64,000 bases of DNA, taken from positions 3,003,264-3,067,263 of the forward strand of contig NW_002060943.1 of assembly GCF_000150275.1 (NCBI RefSeq), given 5' to 3'. This document shows, piece by piece, positions 23,414 to 37,300 of this stretch (position 1 is its first letter; every line of letters starts with the position of its first letter). The position numbers and the translations under genes are program-made. This DNA comes from Trichoplax adhaerens. Lineage: Eukaryota; Placozoa; Uniplacotomia; Trichoplacea; Trichoplacidae. Below the pieces are notes generated by a model. The model was not told the origin of the DNA, searched no databases, and worked only from the letters and a program-made list of their open reading frames with translations.

Positions 23414-24415
23414 ATGTTAAGAATAGATCTGTTCACGATGAACGATTCCAATTTAACTCGTTATTTTACACCGATTGAAACAACATTTATTGCATTTATT
23501 ATGCTATTAGCTATGGCGTTAACATTATTTGGCAATTGTTTAGTCTTGCTTTATGTCTGCCCTAAAATTGCTATAAGAACGGTTGCTGGTGGATTAATGA
23601 CTAATTTAGCTATTGTCGACTTATTAGTGGGTTGCTTATTAATGCCGTTTAATGCGGTATCATTCCTTTTTTCTGGTTGGTATTTTGAGCCAAGTACTTG
23701 CCAATTTTTTGCTTTCGTCAATACAACACTATGCATTCTATCTACATTAACGTTGTCTATCATTAGTCTTGATCGTTATATCTGCATAGCGAAACCTTTA
23801 CAATATCACTCAATATTTACCATACTCTCTATACGCTTTATTATACCGTTTTTATGGATTATTGCTTTGACAATTGCTAGCTTACCATTCTTCCATATTG
23901 GTCGATACGCCTATGTTAGTCATGAATTTCAATGTTGGATATTACCTTCCTCCAGTATTCGGTTAATTATAATCATTTTAAGTATTTTATGCTTTTGTGT
24001 CACCATCATTTTAATTAGTTATTCCCTGATCTATAATGAAGCACGTAAAACCAAGCGTAGAATTGCTTGTATCAGTTCTATTTCGAACAATTCATCACGT
24101 ATGCGCCATTATGACTATAAAACGGCCAAAACTATGTTATTAGTGGTTGGCCTATTTCTAAGTTGTTGGATACCACGTACAATATTATTGCTATGGTATA
24201 CACAAAATAATTCTTCCACATTTCAAGCTACATGGCCGTTGCTGTGTACATGGTTAGCTCTAACCAACTCTACTATTAATCCATTTATTTACTGTGTACA
24301 TAATTCATACTATCGTAGTATTTTAATGATGGCGTTGAAAAGACAGTGCTGTAAACGACGTAGCCGCACTCATAACACAGCCAGGAATTTTCCCTTAAGT
24401 ATGTATAATAACTGA
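23414..24415 (+). CDS. Class A (rhodopsin-like) G protein-coupled receptor, intronless
   Basis: From the ATG at 23414 it is 333 aa; the ATG at 23438 (325 aa) is equally possible and keeps the NLT glycosylation site in the N-terminus. Seven membrane segments are visible. Landmarks, with generic numbering: GNCLVL in TM1 (N1.50), LAIVDLL in TM2 (D2.50), Cys3.25 ahead of TM3 with a partner Cys in the second outer loop (EFQCWIL), LDRY at the end of TM3, a CWIP turn in TM6 (W6.48) and NPFIY in TM7. TM7 position 7.43 is Leu, so it is not an opsin. Position 3.32 is Asn, not the Asp of amine receptors. The tail is basic with a Cys pair (KRQCCKRR), a possible palmitoylation site. The third inner loop is short and basic (EARKTKRRIACIS), which suits G protein coupling. 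The ligand is unknown; resemblance is general to amine/peptide-type receptors. It stands alone in long spacers. Confidence 0.95.
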   Translation: MLRIDLFTMNDSNLTRYFTPIETTFIAFIMLLAMALTLFGNCLVLLYVCPKIAIRTVAGGLMTNLAIVDLLVGCLLMPFNAVSFLFSGWYFEPSTCQFFAFVNTTLCILSTLTLSIISLDRYICIAKPLQYHSIFTILSIRFIIPFLWIIALTIASLPFFHIGRYAYVSHEFQCWILPSSSIRLIIIILSILCFCVTIILISYSLIYNEARKTKRRIACISSISNNSSRMRHYDYKTAKTMLLVVGLFLSCWIPRTILLLWYTQNNSSTFQATWPLLCTWLALTNSTINPFIYCVHNSYYRSILMMALKRQCCKRRSRTHNTARNFPLSMYNN

Positions 24416-27400
24416 AATTCGAAAACGAATGCCAGGCAAGTTTATTTCTATGTTAATTATTCTATCTCTGTAAACTATACTATCTTCGATGCTTTTGACT
24501 GCTTTTATCATGATTTATTAATTCTTCCTTAAGATTCCAAATCGACACGAATATAGTACACAGAAATGCGAAATGAAGTTAAACTATTGCTGGGTATTTA
24601 CGATAAATTAGGCCCCAAATTCTATTTTATGAATTTGCTGTATATCTTTGACGAGACAATGTTTGTTGAATTTACTGTTAATATTACGCCGAAATTGGTG
24701 TTGCAATTATCAATGTATCTAAATCAAATTATAAAGATCAAGATCGAGATTTCTAGTACCTCATTTGTAATAATTTTAATTAACTTTTTTTATTAGCATC
24801 ATGATATCATCACTATCGCTTTTATCTTTTCTAATATTACATGGCTTGTTGTTGAACAAAATCAAGAAATAAATTATAATTCATAATCTATCCGCCATAT
24901 CATTTGTATGGTTGATTGCCTCTGCTTAAGTCCTGGCAGCTACGATATACTATTTTAATCAGAATCACACCCTTAATTCTTCATTTTAATCACAAGTTGT
25001 TTTCAAATTTATCCTCTAATCATACAGCCTTCAACTGTATTTGTGCCTTTTTCCGTTTTGGAATAATTTAGATTAGTATTAAAACTGTGCTCCATTATTT
25101 CATTTGTTTACCTTATCACTGATACGTTGACGACTAAAATTTGGATCAGCTCATCGTGAATCAGCCTCTGTTTAATATCATTGCTTTATTTTTATTACCA
25201 TTTCTATGCAGATGAATATGAGGTAACAGTCAAGAGAAATATCCAACTTTCGTGATCGATATGTTGTTCATCAATGGTACTATCAATAAAATGTTACATC
25301 GACCATTCAGCATTACAACTTTCATTTCTATTTTCAGTTAAAGTTTACGTCAGCCTTTCATTTCCTGGCTATATCAAAGCCTCTTTGCTGTTTATATTAC
25401 AAGGCAATTTTTGTTTGAAATGATAATGTATTGTACACAAGATATAATCCAGTAACATGACTAAGATGATGTTAGCTTAGTATCGTCTTTCATATCTATT
25501 TTCATCCTATCAACTTCCCGGAATGAATCTGTTTAGTTGGATCAACAATTTAACTCATTCTTTCTAAAATCTTATCGAAATGATATTTTATCCAAAATAT
25601 TCCGATTCGATTTTTTATTAATGATAAAATTTGAGTAGTCTATGTATCCAGAACGAATATCTTACCCAATCATGAAATGATTAAGATTATAGCTATGATA
25701 AGAGAATCGATTGATGTCGATTAGTAATTATTGTAATCGTTAGTAATTGAAAGTTTAAAATCCTTACGGTCTACCCAAAATTTTATAAGCGCTTCCATAT
25801 TATTATTACTGGATGTAGCCAAGAATAAACTCATATACAATCCCTCCGTGGCATAATGCTACATCCAGGTTATATCTACGTACAGTAATTGCTATCAGTG
25901 CCATTTTTTAATACTCTAAGACACAGGAACTATAACTCAGTTTGCTTTACATGCGAAAGTGAAAATTCAAGAACACTAGAAAAGACTTTATTTATTTCTC
26001 TCTAATGAGCACATCAATCACTACAGTGGTCATAATGCCTCTTTTTATATAATAGTAGAAGTATAAGTCCGACTATAAAGAATTGAAAAATCATTGTCTA
26101 CCTGAAAGTACTATTATACAGTCACTAATATTTACTAAAGGAGTCAGATATTGTCAATTTTCAACCAACTCTTATGATTTTTTGCGAGCCGATTTGAGAT
26201 TATGATATATTGAGGAAAAGCTTATATTAGCTTGAATTTGTGACAGATCAAAACCCTCATAATTATAATTATAATCTATAGATCTATCTAGTTGTAAGAA
26301 ATACCTTTGTAAAGGAAGTAAGATAAAAATTCTTGCATGTAATGCCATACCTGACGAAGCCAGTTAGTATATTTATTCGAATTTCCGATTATTTGATACC
26401 CCATAAACTGCATATTTTAAACAACTACGATGTATGGAAGATTTTTCTTGCTAATCTAATTGGGTAATATGGCTAGACTGTTATCACTATATTTTAAAAG
26501 ATTTGGCAATTGACCAAGCTATATACTGTTCAAAAGAAAGTTATTCCTACGTCATTAATTACTACAGTTCATCAAGGGACTACTCAGCGACTCATCTTCA
26601 ATTTATAATAACGAGATAATTTTATTGACCCCCAAGTCTTCGCTGATCTTTTCTCCCTATTGTTATCTTGACAACACTATGAGTGTCATAATGATATTTT
26701 CTATTCTTTTCATAAAATCTTAAATTATGGTCGCTGCAGAACAACATTGCAGTGGCTTGGCATATGGCTGCACTAGTTAAGCAATAAATTAATATCGATC
26801 TAAAGCGATATCGAACTTTTAATTATCATTTTGATTGTGTGAAACCGTCAGTTTTAAATGAACGAATCAAGTTAGCATGAAATTATCTTCATTTTTGCAA
26901 CAACGCCTTAAAATTGGCGTGCCTAGCTAAATATAGGATCGATCACCATGAAACTAAATATATTTAGAAGTGGGTTATAGCTACTACAATAATTATCAAT
27001 CTTCCTATTTCATAGTTGCATGTTTGTTATAATTGATATTGCATTAGGTCTCTTGAATTTTGTAATTCATTATATTATCCTATAAAGTGAACTACTAGAC
27101 AATGCGATTCCATAATATTTGATTTTTTGATCAGATATATAAAATCAATAGTATAATAAGTAAGAATTTATTCTGCTACTTTTTCTGAAAATTTGATAAT
27201 ACTACCAAGATAAGATTTATTAACTAAACAAGAATGATCATGATAGATATCATTTCTTACAGTATACATATTGAATCAACATATTATGCATTGCGATCGT
27301 CTTAATTCTCAATACAAGATGGAAGGATCTTCAAAAAAGTTTTTTTGTATTCGACGATATCCTAATCAATCAAGCTCGCCTAATCACTCTCTCATGTAAA

Positions 27401-30244
27401 TAAATTCAATTCGATTTTCAGCACCTGTGCACTTGAAATAAAATCAACAAAGGAGAATTTCAATGCTTAGCTTGTCTTGCATTACCTTGTAGGCGTTGAA
27501 TATTAATCAATAATTTACTTTTTGTCAGATACTCAATCAAGCTTTTTTGTAAATTGTGATAAATAGATTTATAAATCTTGGACCATGATTTGAATGCTAT
27601 TTTCTTCTAGTTAATTTAAAGATTTTCTAATCTAATTCATATAATCTTGTGATTTCATCCATCATTAGTTCATCATTTTGTTGTACAATTTCTTTCCCTA
27701 TATCATTTGATTTTATCTCTTTCTGCATTCTAGTCATAGCAATATTGTAGTTATATTTTCTTATCCATCTATGTCAGTCCAGTGTGACGATATCACTAAA
27801 ATAATGATATTAAATCAACAATGCAAAGAGTCAATATCTTAATAATACTTGAAATTAGATATAAACATTTTAACTGCATCAGTCATGCTACTTACTACTG
27901 ATACTTAAAATACGATGATGTCAGTAGATATTTAAATCTAATATTTTCTCCGATGTGATAACAATAGAACGATACGTCGAGTGTTGAAAAATTTTTTCTC
28001 TATACATTTCTAATAACTCCAAATGGGTTATGAAGCAATCCACTTTGAGATGTATTTTGTTTATCGAATTAATGATAATAGATCAATCTCTTAGATGGGA
28101 TAAATAGCTAGTTTATAACAGCATTTGCTTACTTAAATTGTATCTTAGTGCTAAAAAATTGATATTTACCATCTGCAGGGTTTTTTAATCTGCTACCGTA
28201 TTTATAAATAAATCAATTACTTGTACGTTACATATAAATAGAATTCGTATCTAGGAATCTTTGAAACGTTATAATATTGTTGATATTTATCTATTGGTTG
28301 CCAATGAAAAGTAAATAACCATTTAAAAGATCAATTTTACGTAAGAAATCATTAATTAACGATGCGTATGACGTGCAGCAATTGCTATTTCAATTAAGAT
28401 TACTTAATAATATTTTTTCCTGAATGCAGAACTATTATCTGTACATTAAGATCATTTTATATTCAAGAAATAACCATCTTTTCGACTGCTACCATTCCGG
28501 TGGTTAGGTCGCCCATGATTCGTTGATTTATCAATATAGTTCGATTATAGTTGAATTTAACAATAATATATTCCCTTATTCATGGAGGAAGTGAATTATG
28601 TATGACTAAGTCCAATCTAATATTCTGATCAAATTTCTTTTCTTCTTAAACGAATTATTAGAGAATACCCCTTGTTTTAGTTTTGCTCAATAATGCGTAT
28701 ATACTTTTATGAGTATTTATTAATTGCTAATCTCGCATATAATTAAACTGTTTTTTGTTGCTAGCGTTTCGTTAGTCAAAAATTTCTTATTGATCTAGAT
28801 AGGGCCGATAGCAATAACCAATCGTAAAGCTACCATTATTTCATGACAGAATTTTAAAATCATAACTTCTGTAGGTCATTATTTTATCTTGTAACCGCGA
28901 TTTAACTCTAAGGATTAAAACGAATCGAGTCAATTACTATTTACGCGGGTAAATCATCCTATCCAAATCATCTTCAACGTATAAACACTAGCTAATATCA
29001 CCGTAAACAAGATCCTTTCAGAATAATAATAGTAAACTATTACTATCATTATGACGTGGAAGTTGTAGCAATTAACATTTATCTTTATAATGAAATTAAT
29101 CCTTATTCTACTATTGTAAACTTCCATTTGAAAAGAGAAGAATGATGGGATAGTCATTCGGCCAATATTCATATTGCCATCAAGATGGCACAATAACCAT
29201 CGTAAGAATTTTAAAATAAAAGGCATGCTTTCCAGTGATATCTCGATTTATCGCTAGTAACATCGATTTGGTATGCAACGAAATCATCCTCCTATTTAAA
29301 CAAAAATAATTTCCAGATCATGACGTAGACAGTGCAAAATAAAATAATCATTATTTTATTATGCATGTAAGTATTATGGTACTCAAATCGAGACCAGAAA
29401 TAATGCTCTATAGGTCATTAGTAAATCTAAAATTGAAAGAAGGATTCATTTTCGGGTCAGTGAATTCGTTAGATACCTAACTTACAAGAGAGCTCTAAGA
29501 TCATATCGTGTTCTCATCATGATCAATCTCGTACCATATGCGTACTCTAATTATACCAATTTAGATCAAAGAATATACGATAGCTAATGATGTTTATTAA
29601 CATTTAATTTCATGCCCATAAGGGTGTTTTCAGCAATGATTTGTACGCTAATTTGTCAACTTTGTATCGGTATGATCCACTTTCTACCTAATAAATGTGA
29701 ACGAAGCACATATGGAAGTTTTTGTTTTGCAAGCAATAAAGAGAGAATAGAAGTCAGTAGTTAGTTTTATATGAACTTTAATTACTTGTACATTTTCCTG
29801 CCTCCTACATTATTCAATAGGGCTATTACGAACTCTAAATGTTGAAGTGGAATAGAGGTAAATAATTTCTCTTACTTGAATAAGATAGAGATTAGAAGGG
29901 AAATTTTTTATGCAACGTGCATATTTGACGTTTTTGGGGAAATACGATGTGCGCTATATGGCGTAAATTAAATGTTAGACAGAAATACTGGAAGGCCTAG
30001 ACTTAAAAAATACTGGAGCGCTCAAGTTTGCTTCAATCGCCAATTAAATTTTATGTAGCAGTCCTTTAGCGAATATGAATCCACTATGTGGACAAATCAG
30101 AGCACTTCGCGACGAAAATCTCGAGGAGCATGAGGTTATGTCATATAATATCAAGCGTTTCGATACTCATTTGATTTGAATGTTGCTACAATATTGAAAT
30201 AATTTGTAACAAAGTTTTCAGCCTTGAGAACTTTTGTCTTGCAA
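24416..30244. other. Gene-poor AT-rich region
   Basis: About 5.8 kb following the GPCR. No exon could be assigned. The frames at 24566-24796 (GPCR 3' flank) and 28954-29226 are hydrophobic, low in complexity and without family marks. Confidence 0.55.
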
Positions 30245-30670
30245 ATGCATATATCAACGCATATATGTAACATTTTGTTCTATATCAATGTATATGTATA
30301 ACGTTTTGTTCTATATTAATGTATATCTATAACGTTTTATTCTATATAAATGCATATCTATAACGTTTTGTTATATATAAATGCATATCTATAAAGATTT
30401 GTTCTATATAAATGCATATCTATAACGTTTTGTTATATATAAATGCATATCTATAAAGATTTGTTCTATATAAATGCATATCTATAACATTTTGTTATAT
30501 ATTAATGCATATCTATAAATATTTGTTCTATAAATGCATATCTATAACGTTTTGTAATATATAAATGCATATCTATAAAGTTTTTTTTCTATAAAAATGC
30601 ATATCTATAACGTTTTGTTCTATATAAATGCATATCTATAACGTTTTATTATATATATATATAAATGCAC
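30245..30670. repeat. Minisatellite, unit 30-31 bp, about 14 copies
   Basis: The unit is close to ATGCATATCTATAACGTTTT followed by GTTCTATATAA. Toward the right, two variants alternate: one with AACGTTTTGTTATATAT and one with AAAGATTTGTTCTATAT. This gives a higher-order period of about 61 bp, as expected when pairs of units are copied together. The left-hand copies are more diverged (ATGTATATG forms). The array ends in a (TA)n run. Confidence 0.93.
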
Positions 30671-30699
30671 AAAAAATTTTACCACCGTGATTAGCCTTC

Positions 30700-30835
30700 G
30701 GCCGGAGCCGGCAGAATAGTAGAGTACTGAGTACAGTACTTTACAGTACTGTATACTGTAGTATTGTACTGTAGTTCTGTGTACTGTACTGTACACTGTA
30801 CAGTACTGTATACTAGTGTATAGTACCTACAGCAC
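30700..30835. repeat. GTAC/ACAGTACTGTA-rich palindromic patch
   Basis: Directly after the minisatellite is a GC-rich inverted word (CGGCCGGAGCCGGC). It is followed by a run of overlapping TACAGTACTGTA-type palindromes between 30720 and 30830, which could fold into alternative hairpins. The same words recur in GIT intron 1 and at the right end of the window. Confidence 0.75.
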
Positions 30836-31232
30836 GTATAGTACTCTTAGGGATGTGTAAAACTAATGTCTATAGGAACGTGTAAAGTCTCTACTCTACA
30901 CTGGAACGAATATGTAAGTCATGACATCTATATTGCACCAGCTTTGACTGGACAGTGGACACTGCAGTTGCCCTAGCAGTTGCCTAGTGCCTGCAGCCAT
31001 TCTTGGTGCTTGGAGCTGGAGCTACTAGAGGAACTATTTTGAAAGTTGCAGCTTGCAGGTGATTTAGGTAAGTTTGCTATTTCTTTCGTCGTAGAGCCAA
31101 ATTTCCTGCAGCTCTCCCTACTCAAATAATCAAATTCTTAACCTAATTGATTTATTCGTTCATCTTGTGTGGCTTCTTTAGAAATAATAACGGTGTAGAA
31201 GAAATCAAATCGCATTACCAAAGAACGCCAGG

Positions 31233-33118
31233 ATGCAAGTGTAAGCAACTTTAGCTGATTAAAGCACAGTCTTATGCATGTACTGTATACGCGTATGTTA
31301 ATCTTAGCACAGACCAGACGCCCTAAAAGATTGAATAACGTATTAGACAATCCTACATGCTGAGAACAGAGTGGATAGGCGTTACGTTATTATAATTGAA
31401 TAAGGCAATTTAAATAGTGACTATGAATGTATGAATGTTGATAGCAATCTTTCAAGTAGCTTGCGATATGTTTAAATTAGAAATGATTCTTACTATTTTA
31501 CGCGTATACCTTCCGTTCGATCGCTATTTCATAGATCTGCGTCAGTAGTTAATCTTCAACGTCTTGAAATAACTCTTATCTATGTATCCTATACAACATG
31601 CATCGACTATAAATTATAATATTCACCATGCATCAGTTATCAATACGGTATATATTTTTTAAATTCGTACGTACGCCATGCTGCATGGCCATTCCAATAA
31701 TTCCCTTGAAGTAATAATAATGTATAATCGCTATCTGCTTCTTTTATCACCTTATTCAATCATAGGTTAGACGGCAATGCTGGATTATTAAGCAATTATG
31801 AGGTACGAGTATCATGTCATGGTAATATTCAAACACCAAATCAATCGATCGATCTTTAATTCGATGTGGTATCTGTACGAATACACTAGTTTGCGATGAT
31901 ATTTCGATATCTGTCAATAAACGTAGCAATTTAATGATGTTGATAACGAAATCACTACATGCCTGCACCTTAACTTTTATACGCATTGACATACAACTAT
32001 GGCATTAAACGAAATACGTGTTTCGTTAGCTTGCACAGATGCGGCAAGAATCGTCACGTTATAGCGTATCGTAAATAACTTTAGTCTCATTTTATGTTGA
32101 TAATTATTAATGGCTATCGACCTATCATCTTTCATACATGGTTTTGTAGGTATTGGCGATACTAAAAGAAAAGAAGAAAGCAATCGCCGAACAAACACAA
32201 TACGTGCCAGAAAACTTAGCCACGGTAACATATGAAGTAAGTAATCATATGCTCTGTCTTGTAGTAATGGATTCTACGCGTATATTAACTTAAACAAACA
32301 ACCAATTCTTTAATATTCATTTGGATATCAGTTACAGTACTATCCAGTTACCATTACCTATTTATCTATTACTAAGTTAACAATATGACAAATTTAGGTA
32401 ACCAAACATCTTCAAGATACGCCATGTTCAGTGCAAGTAGGATCTCTTTATGTGGCTAATACGTTGTGAAGTGTATGAAATGTAGGATCCTGTTAGCTTT
32501 ATCAATATTCTTTATTACTAATCATGATAGAACGAACAGATTATGAAGGACTTTATGCTGGCCATATCTAAATTCAAATTAACAAAGTAAGACCTGTAAC
32601 TAACCTGTTTCAGAAGGGAGTTTACTTAATTTCGTTTAGATTTTTAAACCAAAGCTGCTTTAATCACGATTGAATTTGTTTTTTTACAAACCTAGTTTTA
32701 TTATGATCATGAGAAATGATTTACACACCTAAATATAAATTAAATATCTACCATGATAGAGGCACGTGTAAATAAATGTCGTTTTTTACGTATATAGAGC
32801 GGAAAAGTTAATGTTACTCAATCAGAGACCAACTTCACTTGTCGAACTTCATCTGGTAAATGAAACCTTCAGATCTAATACAGCCGATAAGACTTATGAA
32901 TATATAATCCATACGTACAAAAGATAGAGGCGCAACATTAATATAATATTTTTGTCTCATATTCAATGAAATAGATTATAGAAGAAACTGAGGAACGTTT
33001 TTCTGAAGAAGAAAGCAACGAACTATTACAAATCATTGATGATATCCTCCCGCCAGTGCATCCCCATGATAATGAAGATACAGAAGACAAAGGGCAAACA
33101 AATGAAGAACAAAATTAA
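31233..33118 (+). CDS. CRCP: DNA-directed RNA polymerase III subunit RPC9 (CRCP/POLR3I/Rpc17), seven exons
   Basis: Model: 31233-31240, 31766-31802, 32150-32236, 32398-32436, 32531-32586, 32798-32855, 32975-33118; every junction is GT-AG and phases close to 142 aa, near the usual size of animal CRCP (about 148). The product starts MQVLDGNAGLLSNYEV, matching the conserved N-terminal helix. It continues with LATVTYE, DTPCSVQ and the core KFKLTKAEKLMLLNQRPTS, then ELHLIIEETEERFSEEE in the HRDC-like C-terminal half, and ends in an acidic tail. RPC9 pairs with RPC8 to form the Pol III stalk, which helps open promoters and contacts TFIIIB. The first coding exon is only ATG CAA GT, placed by phase and family match. 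It converges on CCDC157. Apparent minus-strand frames at 31138, 31756 and 31977 are shadows of these exons and introns. Confidence 0.95.
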
Positions 33119-34374
33119 TCCGGCGCGAATACGAATGTCCCTGACTTTACCTTACCTTTAGAAATAAGTTCTCCATCATCATAAGGATAAATAGCAGTCT
33201 AAATTGTATAAAATTCGACAAGCATGAATGAAATTGTAGAAATTTCTTACAAATACAATTGTACACTATGTTATTATTGAATCTAAAAAATATTGCAAAT
33301 CTACCTGTTTATAAACAAAATAATATTTATGATGTTAATAGTGATGTATAAAATTACTGTAGTATTGCAGTGCTAGATAAAGTATTTGATTATGCTTCTA
33401 TACAGAACTCCAGCTAACAATGATCCTCACTGGGAAATGTTTAAGTTTCTGTGCTGCTTATCCTATGGCAATTTTATAAAATATAATGTTACCCAATTTC
33501 ATAAATACTACATTAATTGAATATTTTCGTAATCATGTTAAGCCAGATAACTAAATTAATTTTCCTCCTATAATAATTATATATTATACTAATAGATAGG
33601 CTCACTTGAATATGCACGTTAACAACAGACTGAAATGAATACCCGATGAGTCTACTGTATATGCTGCTATATTAAAGGCATTCGGTTTGAAAACAAAGGT
33701 TATAATCTACCGATAACAATCAGTCCCATAATTGTTCTATTAAAATTTCAAATCCATACTAAAAACATGAACAGCTAATTAGCAAAAATAAAAATATTTT
33801 TAAATATTGTTATCGAGTGTAAGTAAAAGATGAATTTATTTTCATTGGAAATTGATCAAAGAAACATAAATAACAAAAGAGCATCGATATAACGAAACCA
33901 ACAATCTGTCAGCAATTATGGAAACGTTTTTACGATAACACTTTGTACACGACACGTAACATGGACAAATAAAGCATCAAAAAATGCATATTACATCGCC
34001 ATATACAAATTAATTTTTAGTCTCATACTTTATAAATAATTCATTAAAATTTCGAAAAATCTTCTGCATTTCGTTCTATTTTATATCGGATACTGATATA
34101 AACTTATTAACAACATCATCAGTTACATTAGGCTTTTTACTTTTCAACAATTTTTTACAATTTCACGCTATTGTGCTATAATCCTCGTAACAGTCAATAT
34201 AATCATTTATTGATTATACTGTCTGAGATAAAAATTTGGACAAAAACCATTTATACCTTTATAAATTTGACCATTAATCTCCGTAACTACTGCTTTTGAA
34301 GTTAGATGGCTGCCTTGTCATACAATCTATCTATAATAAATTTTAAGAGTGGCTAAATCAACCCTTAGCTACAC
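33119..34374. other. 3' flanks of two convergent genes
   Basis: AT-rich spacer between the RPC9 stop and the CCDC157 stop. It has several AATAAA-like words on both strands but no coding exon. It should contain both polyadenylation regions. Confidence 0.55.
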
Positions 34375-37300
34375 TTAACCTTCAGATGTTGTCAATCGCT
34401 TTGTGGTTTTCCTAACAACGAATTCTTGATCGGAATTGGTTCGACCATTAATTCTACCGCTAGCCCAACGTACGGTAGTTCCATTACCATTATGATTATT
34501 GACGTTATTATTATCTCGTCTTGACATAGTACTTTGAGATCTGGCTAGTAGTCCACCTTTTGGAGGTAATGGGAAACGACTCTGCGTTACTGCAATTTTT
34601 GGTGAGGCTCGATCTGGCGAGGGAGAACGCTGTGGAGGCGATGTTCTCAGTATTTCTTCTTTATTTGCTTTGCGCGTACTGGCGAGATGATAATAACAAT
34701 ATGTATTAAATTTATTGAGATATAACAGTCCCATACAGTCTTAGTACTGAACATATTATGCCTGCTTATATATTTGGTATAGGACAAATTATATCATCAA
34801 CTTACTTTAAGGCATCAATAACAGCCATCTGAGTCATGATCTTCCTATTTGCAGCTCGCAACTTTGCAAGACCCGATTTCTTCCATAGAGATACTTGAGG
34901 AGATAACTATTGTATGCAATTATAAATTGAAATCAAATTAGAGCAATACATGCATCTATTCTAAAGTATTCTAATACAAGAGAAACTAGTAGATAGCAAC
35001 GAAAACAATTAATTTCTCATTCTAAGTTACTGAAAGTAAGTGAAGAAGAATATGATATTACTGCTAATTAATCCATAATATTAAGCCTTCTATTTTATAG
35101 CACTCATTGCAGGCATTCATAAGTAGCAGGCCGTTGGGATGTGATAAACTTATTTTATCCCATTTTAAAAAGTTCTTTAACGTAGATGGCTTTACCTCTC
35201 CTGATGGTGGAGGTGTATCAATCTCGGATTCCATCATTTTATTTAATGACTGTCGAAGCTCTTCATTGTGTTCTTGTAGTAACATAATACGAATATTATT
35301 GGCTTTAACTTGCTCTTCTAGATCATTGACACCCCCTAGACATAAAATATAATCAAATATTTCATTGAGACGGATTACATGTAGCAATTACTTAATAGAC
35401 TTCATCGACGACTGGAAATTTTATTTAAATTATGCCTTTCAATCATGGATTAATATTTTTATAATGACTAATCATCCCTGTAAATACAGACATAATCGCA
35501 ACATGAAAAATTTCGAGTGGTAGGCATTTAATGAATTAAAGCAATTAATAAGCAAAAAGAGAAATTATTGAGTATCTTACCACTCTCCAGTAAATTAAGA
35601 AATCCTCGTTCATCAACTGGTTGTTGAATACATAATAATTTTTCGTGTTGTTTGCCTTCATCGACTTGCTCCTGTAACTTGTTAATGCTATCATACAACT
35701 CTTCAATATTTCTTTCTAATCGTTCCTTCTCTTTCATAGCCTCTTTAATTAAACGCTAATTTGAAAGATTGAATAATAGTTAATTACAAATGGATTATAC
35801 AACAGTAAGATAATCCATCTAATTCCTTAGCAAAATAATTACCCTTTTTGTTTCTAATTCACCAAGCAATCGGTCAGCAACTTCTTCGCTATCTCTTAAT
35901 TGGGTCGCTAATTCATCGCGCCTTGCTTCTGCCTCTGTCAACATATCGCGTAATGACTCACATTTTTCATCTAATTCATCAACTCTTTTAACTAAAGCAT
36001 CGTGCTTGCCCCTCAAAACCTATTATATAACGATCATAACCATACATAGAGATTCATTAGTAAGTCAGTGAACTGCATAACTGCTTTCTTTCCTTCGTAA
36101 AATATAAGAGATTAGCGCAATTTGTATGGGAGTAAGACGATTTAAAGTAATAATGTCGTATACTGTGGTATAAGTCTTAACTGACCTCATCATGCTTAAG
36201 CAAGGTTCTGTTGTGCGCCTTAGCTTTGTTTAATGCTAAGCTAGTATCATTTAATTCTTCTTGAGCTTTCTCATATTCTTCCATAATTTTAGCAATTTCA
36301 TCTTCAGCTTTTTCCTTTTCAGTACGGATTTTTGACGCTTTATTCATTTCGTTCGTGACTTTATCTCTTAAATCGGTATTAGTCATCTCTATATTAGCAA
36401 AAGTTAGTAGACAGAAAATTAAATCAAATTCTTCGATTATCAAATCAACTTCAGCCGTAAAATTTAGGATTGAAAACTAGCTATGAAATTATATTTGTAA
36501 AAGATAAATGCTTGACAAACCTAATGTTTTACAAATAATTTGCTCTCTCTTTAATTCTGATCGAATACTGTCCAATTCTGTTTGAAACTTTTGCCTAGTT
36601 CTAATCAATTGGGTTTGTACATTTTGAGTTTCCTTTTCCGCTGTTCGGCATAATTGCTCTAGATCGTCAACTTTTCGTTCATATGTAGCTTTATTTTTTT
36701 GTAATTCAAGCTCGCCATCTTTAATTAGGTTTTCCAGATGTTGAATTTTCTCAGCTTGTTCTATTAATTGTTAAGAATGTCAAACTACTTTAAAAGTATT
36801 CTTTGTTTAGGTTAAATTGAAAAGTGCCTTTTAATAACTTGAGGTAAACTAATAGTAACCGAGGCTTACAAGTCTTACATCTTAATTGAGTACAAAGGTA
36901 ACTGGAAGACTTTATGGTATAAACAATTTAGAATTCACGATGGCTTAATTAGGCAGCTAATAACTATTTTAACTGATTTTAAAGCCGAAGATCTATTCTA
37001 ACCTATCTTACTTTAGTAGCACGTATGAGAATTTTTATCATAACTAAATATCAATATACCAATAAATCAATTACGAGACTCAAAAAATACATCTTAGCTT
37101 TGTACTAATACTGTTCAATGTAAAAATTTTATAGAGGCAATTTAATGGTACTGCGTCGAAAGCAATATAAGTACCTTTTTATGATATTTAAAGGTATATA
37201 GTAAAACATCGGAACTTTGAATTTAGCTTTGAATACTGTTTGAAAAGTGACCGATTTACCTCGAATTTTTTCGTTAGCTGTCCCCAACTCTGCCCTTAAA

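Noticed and set aside
31138-32231. Three minus-strand frames that look like a gene on the minus strand
   Set aside because: RPC9 coding exons lie antisense to or inside these frames on the plus strand, with close family matches and closing phases.
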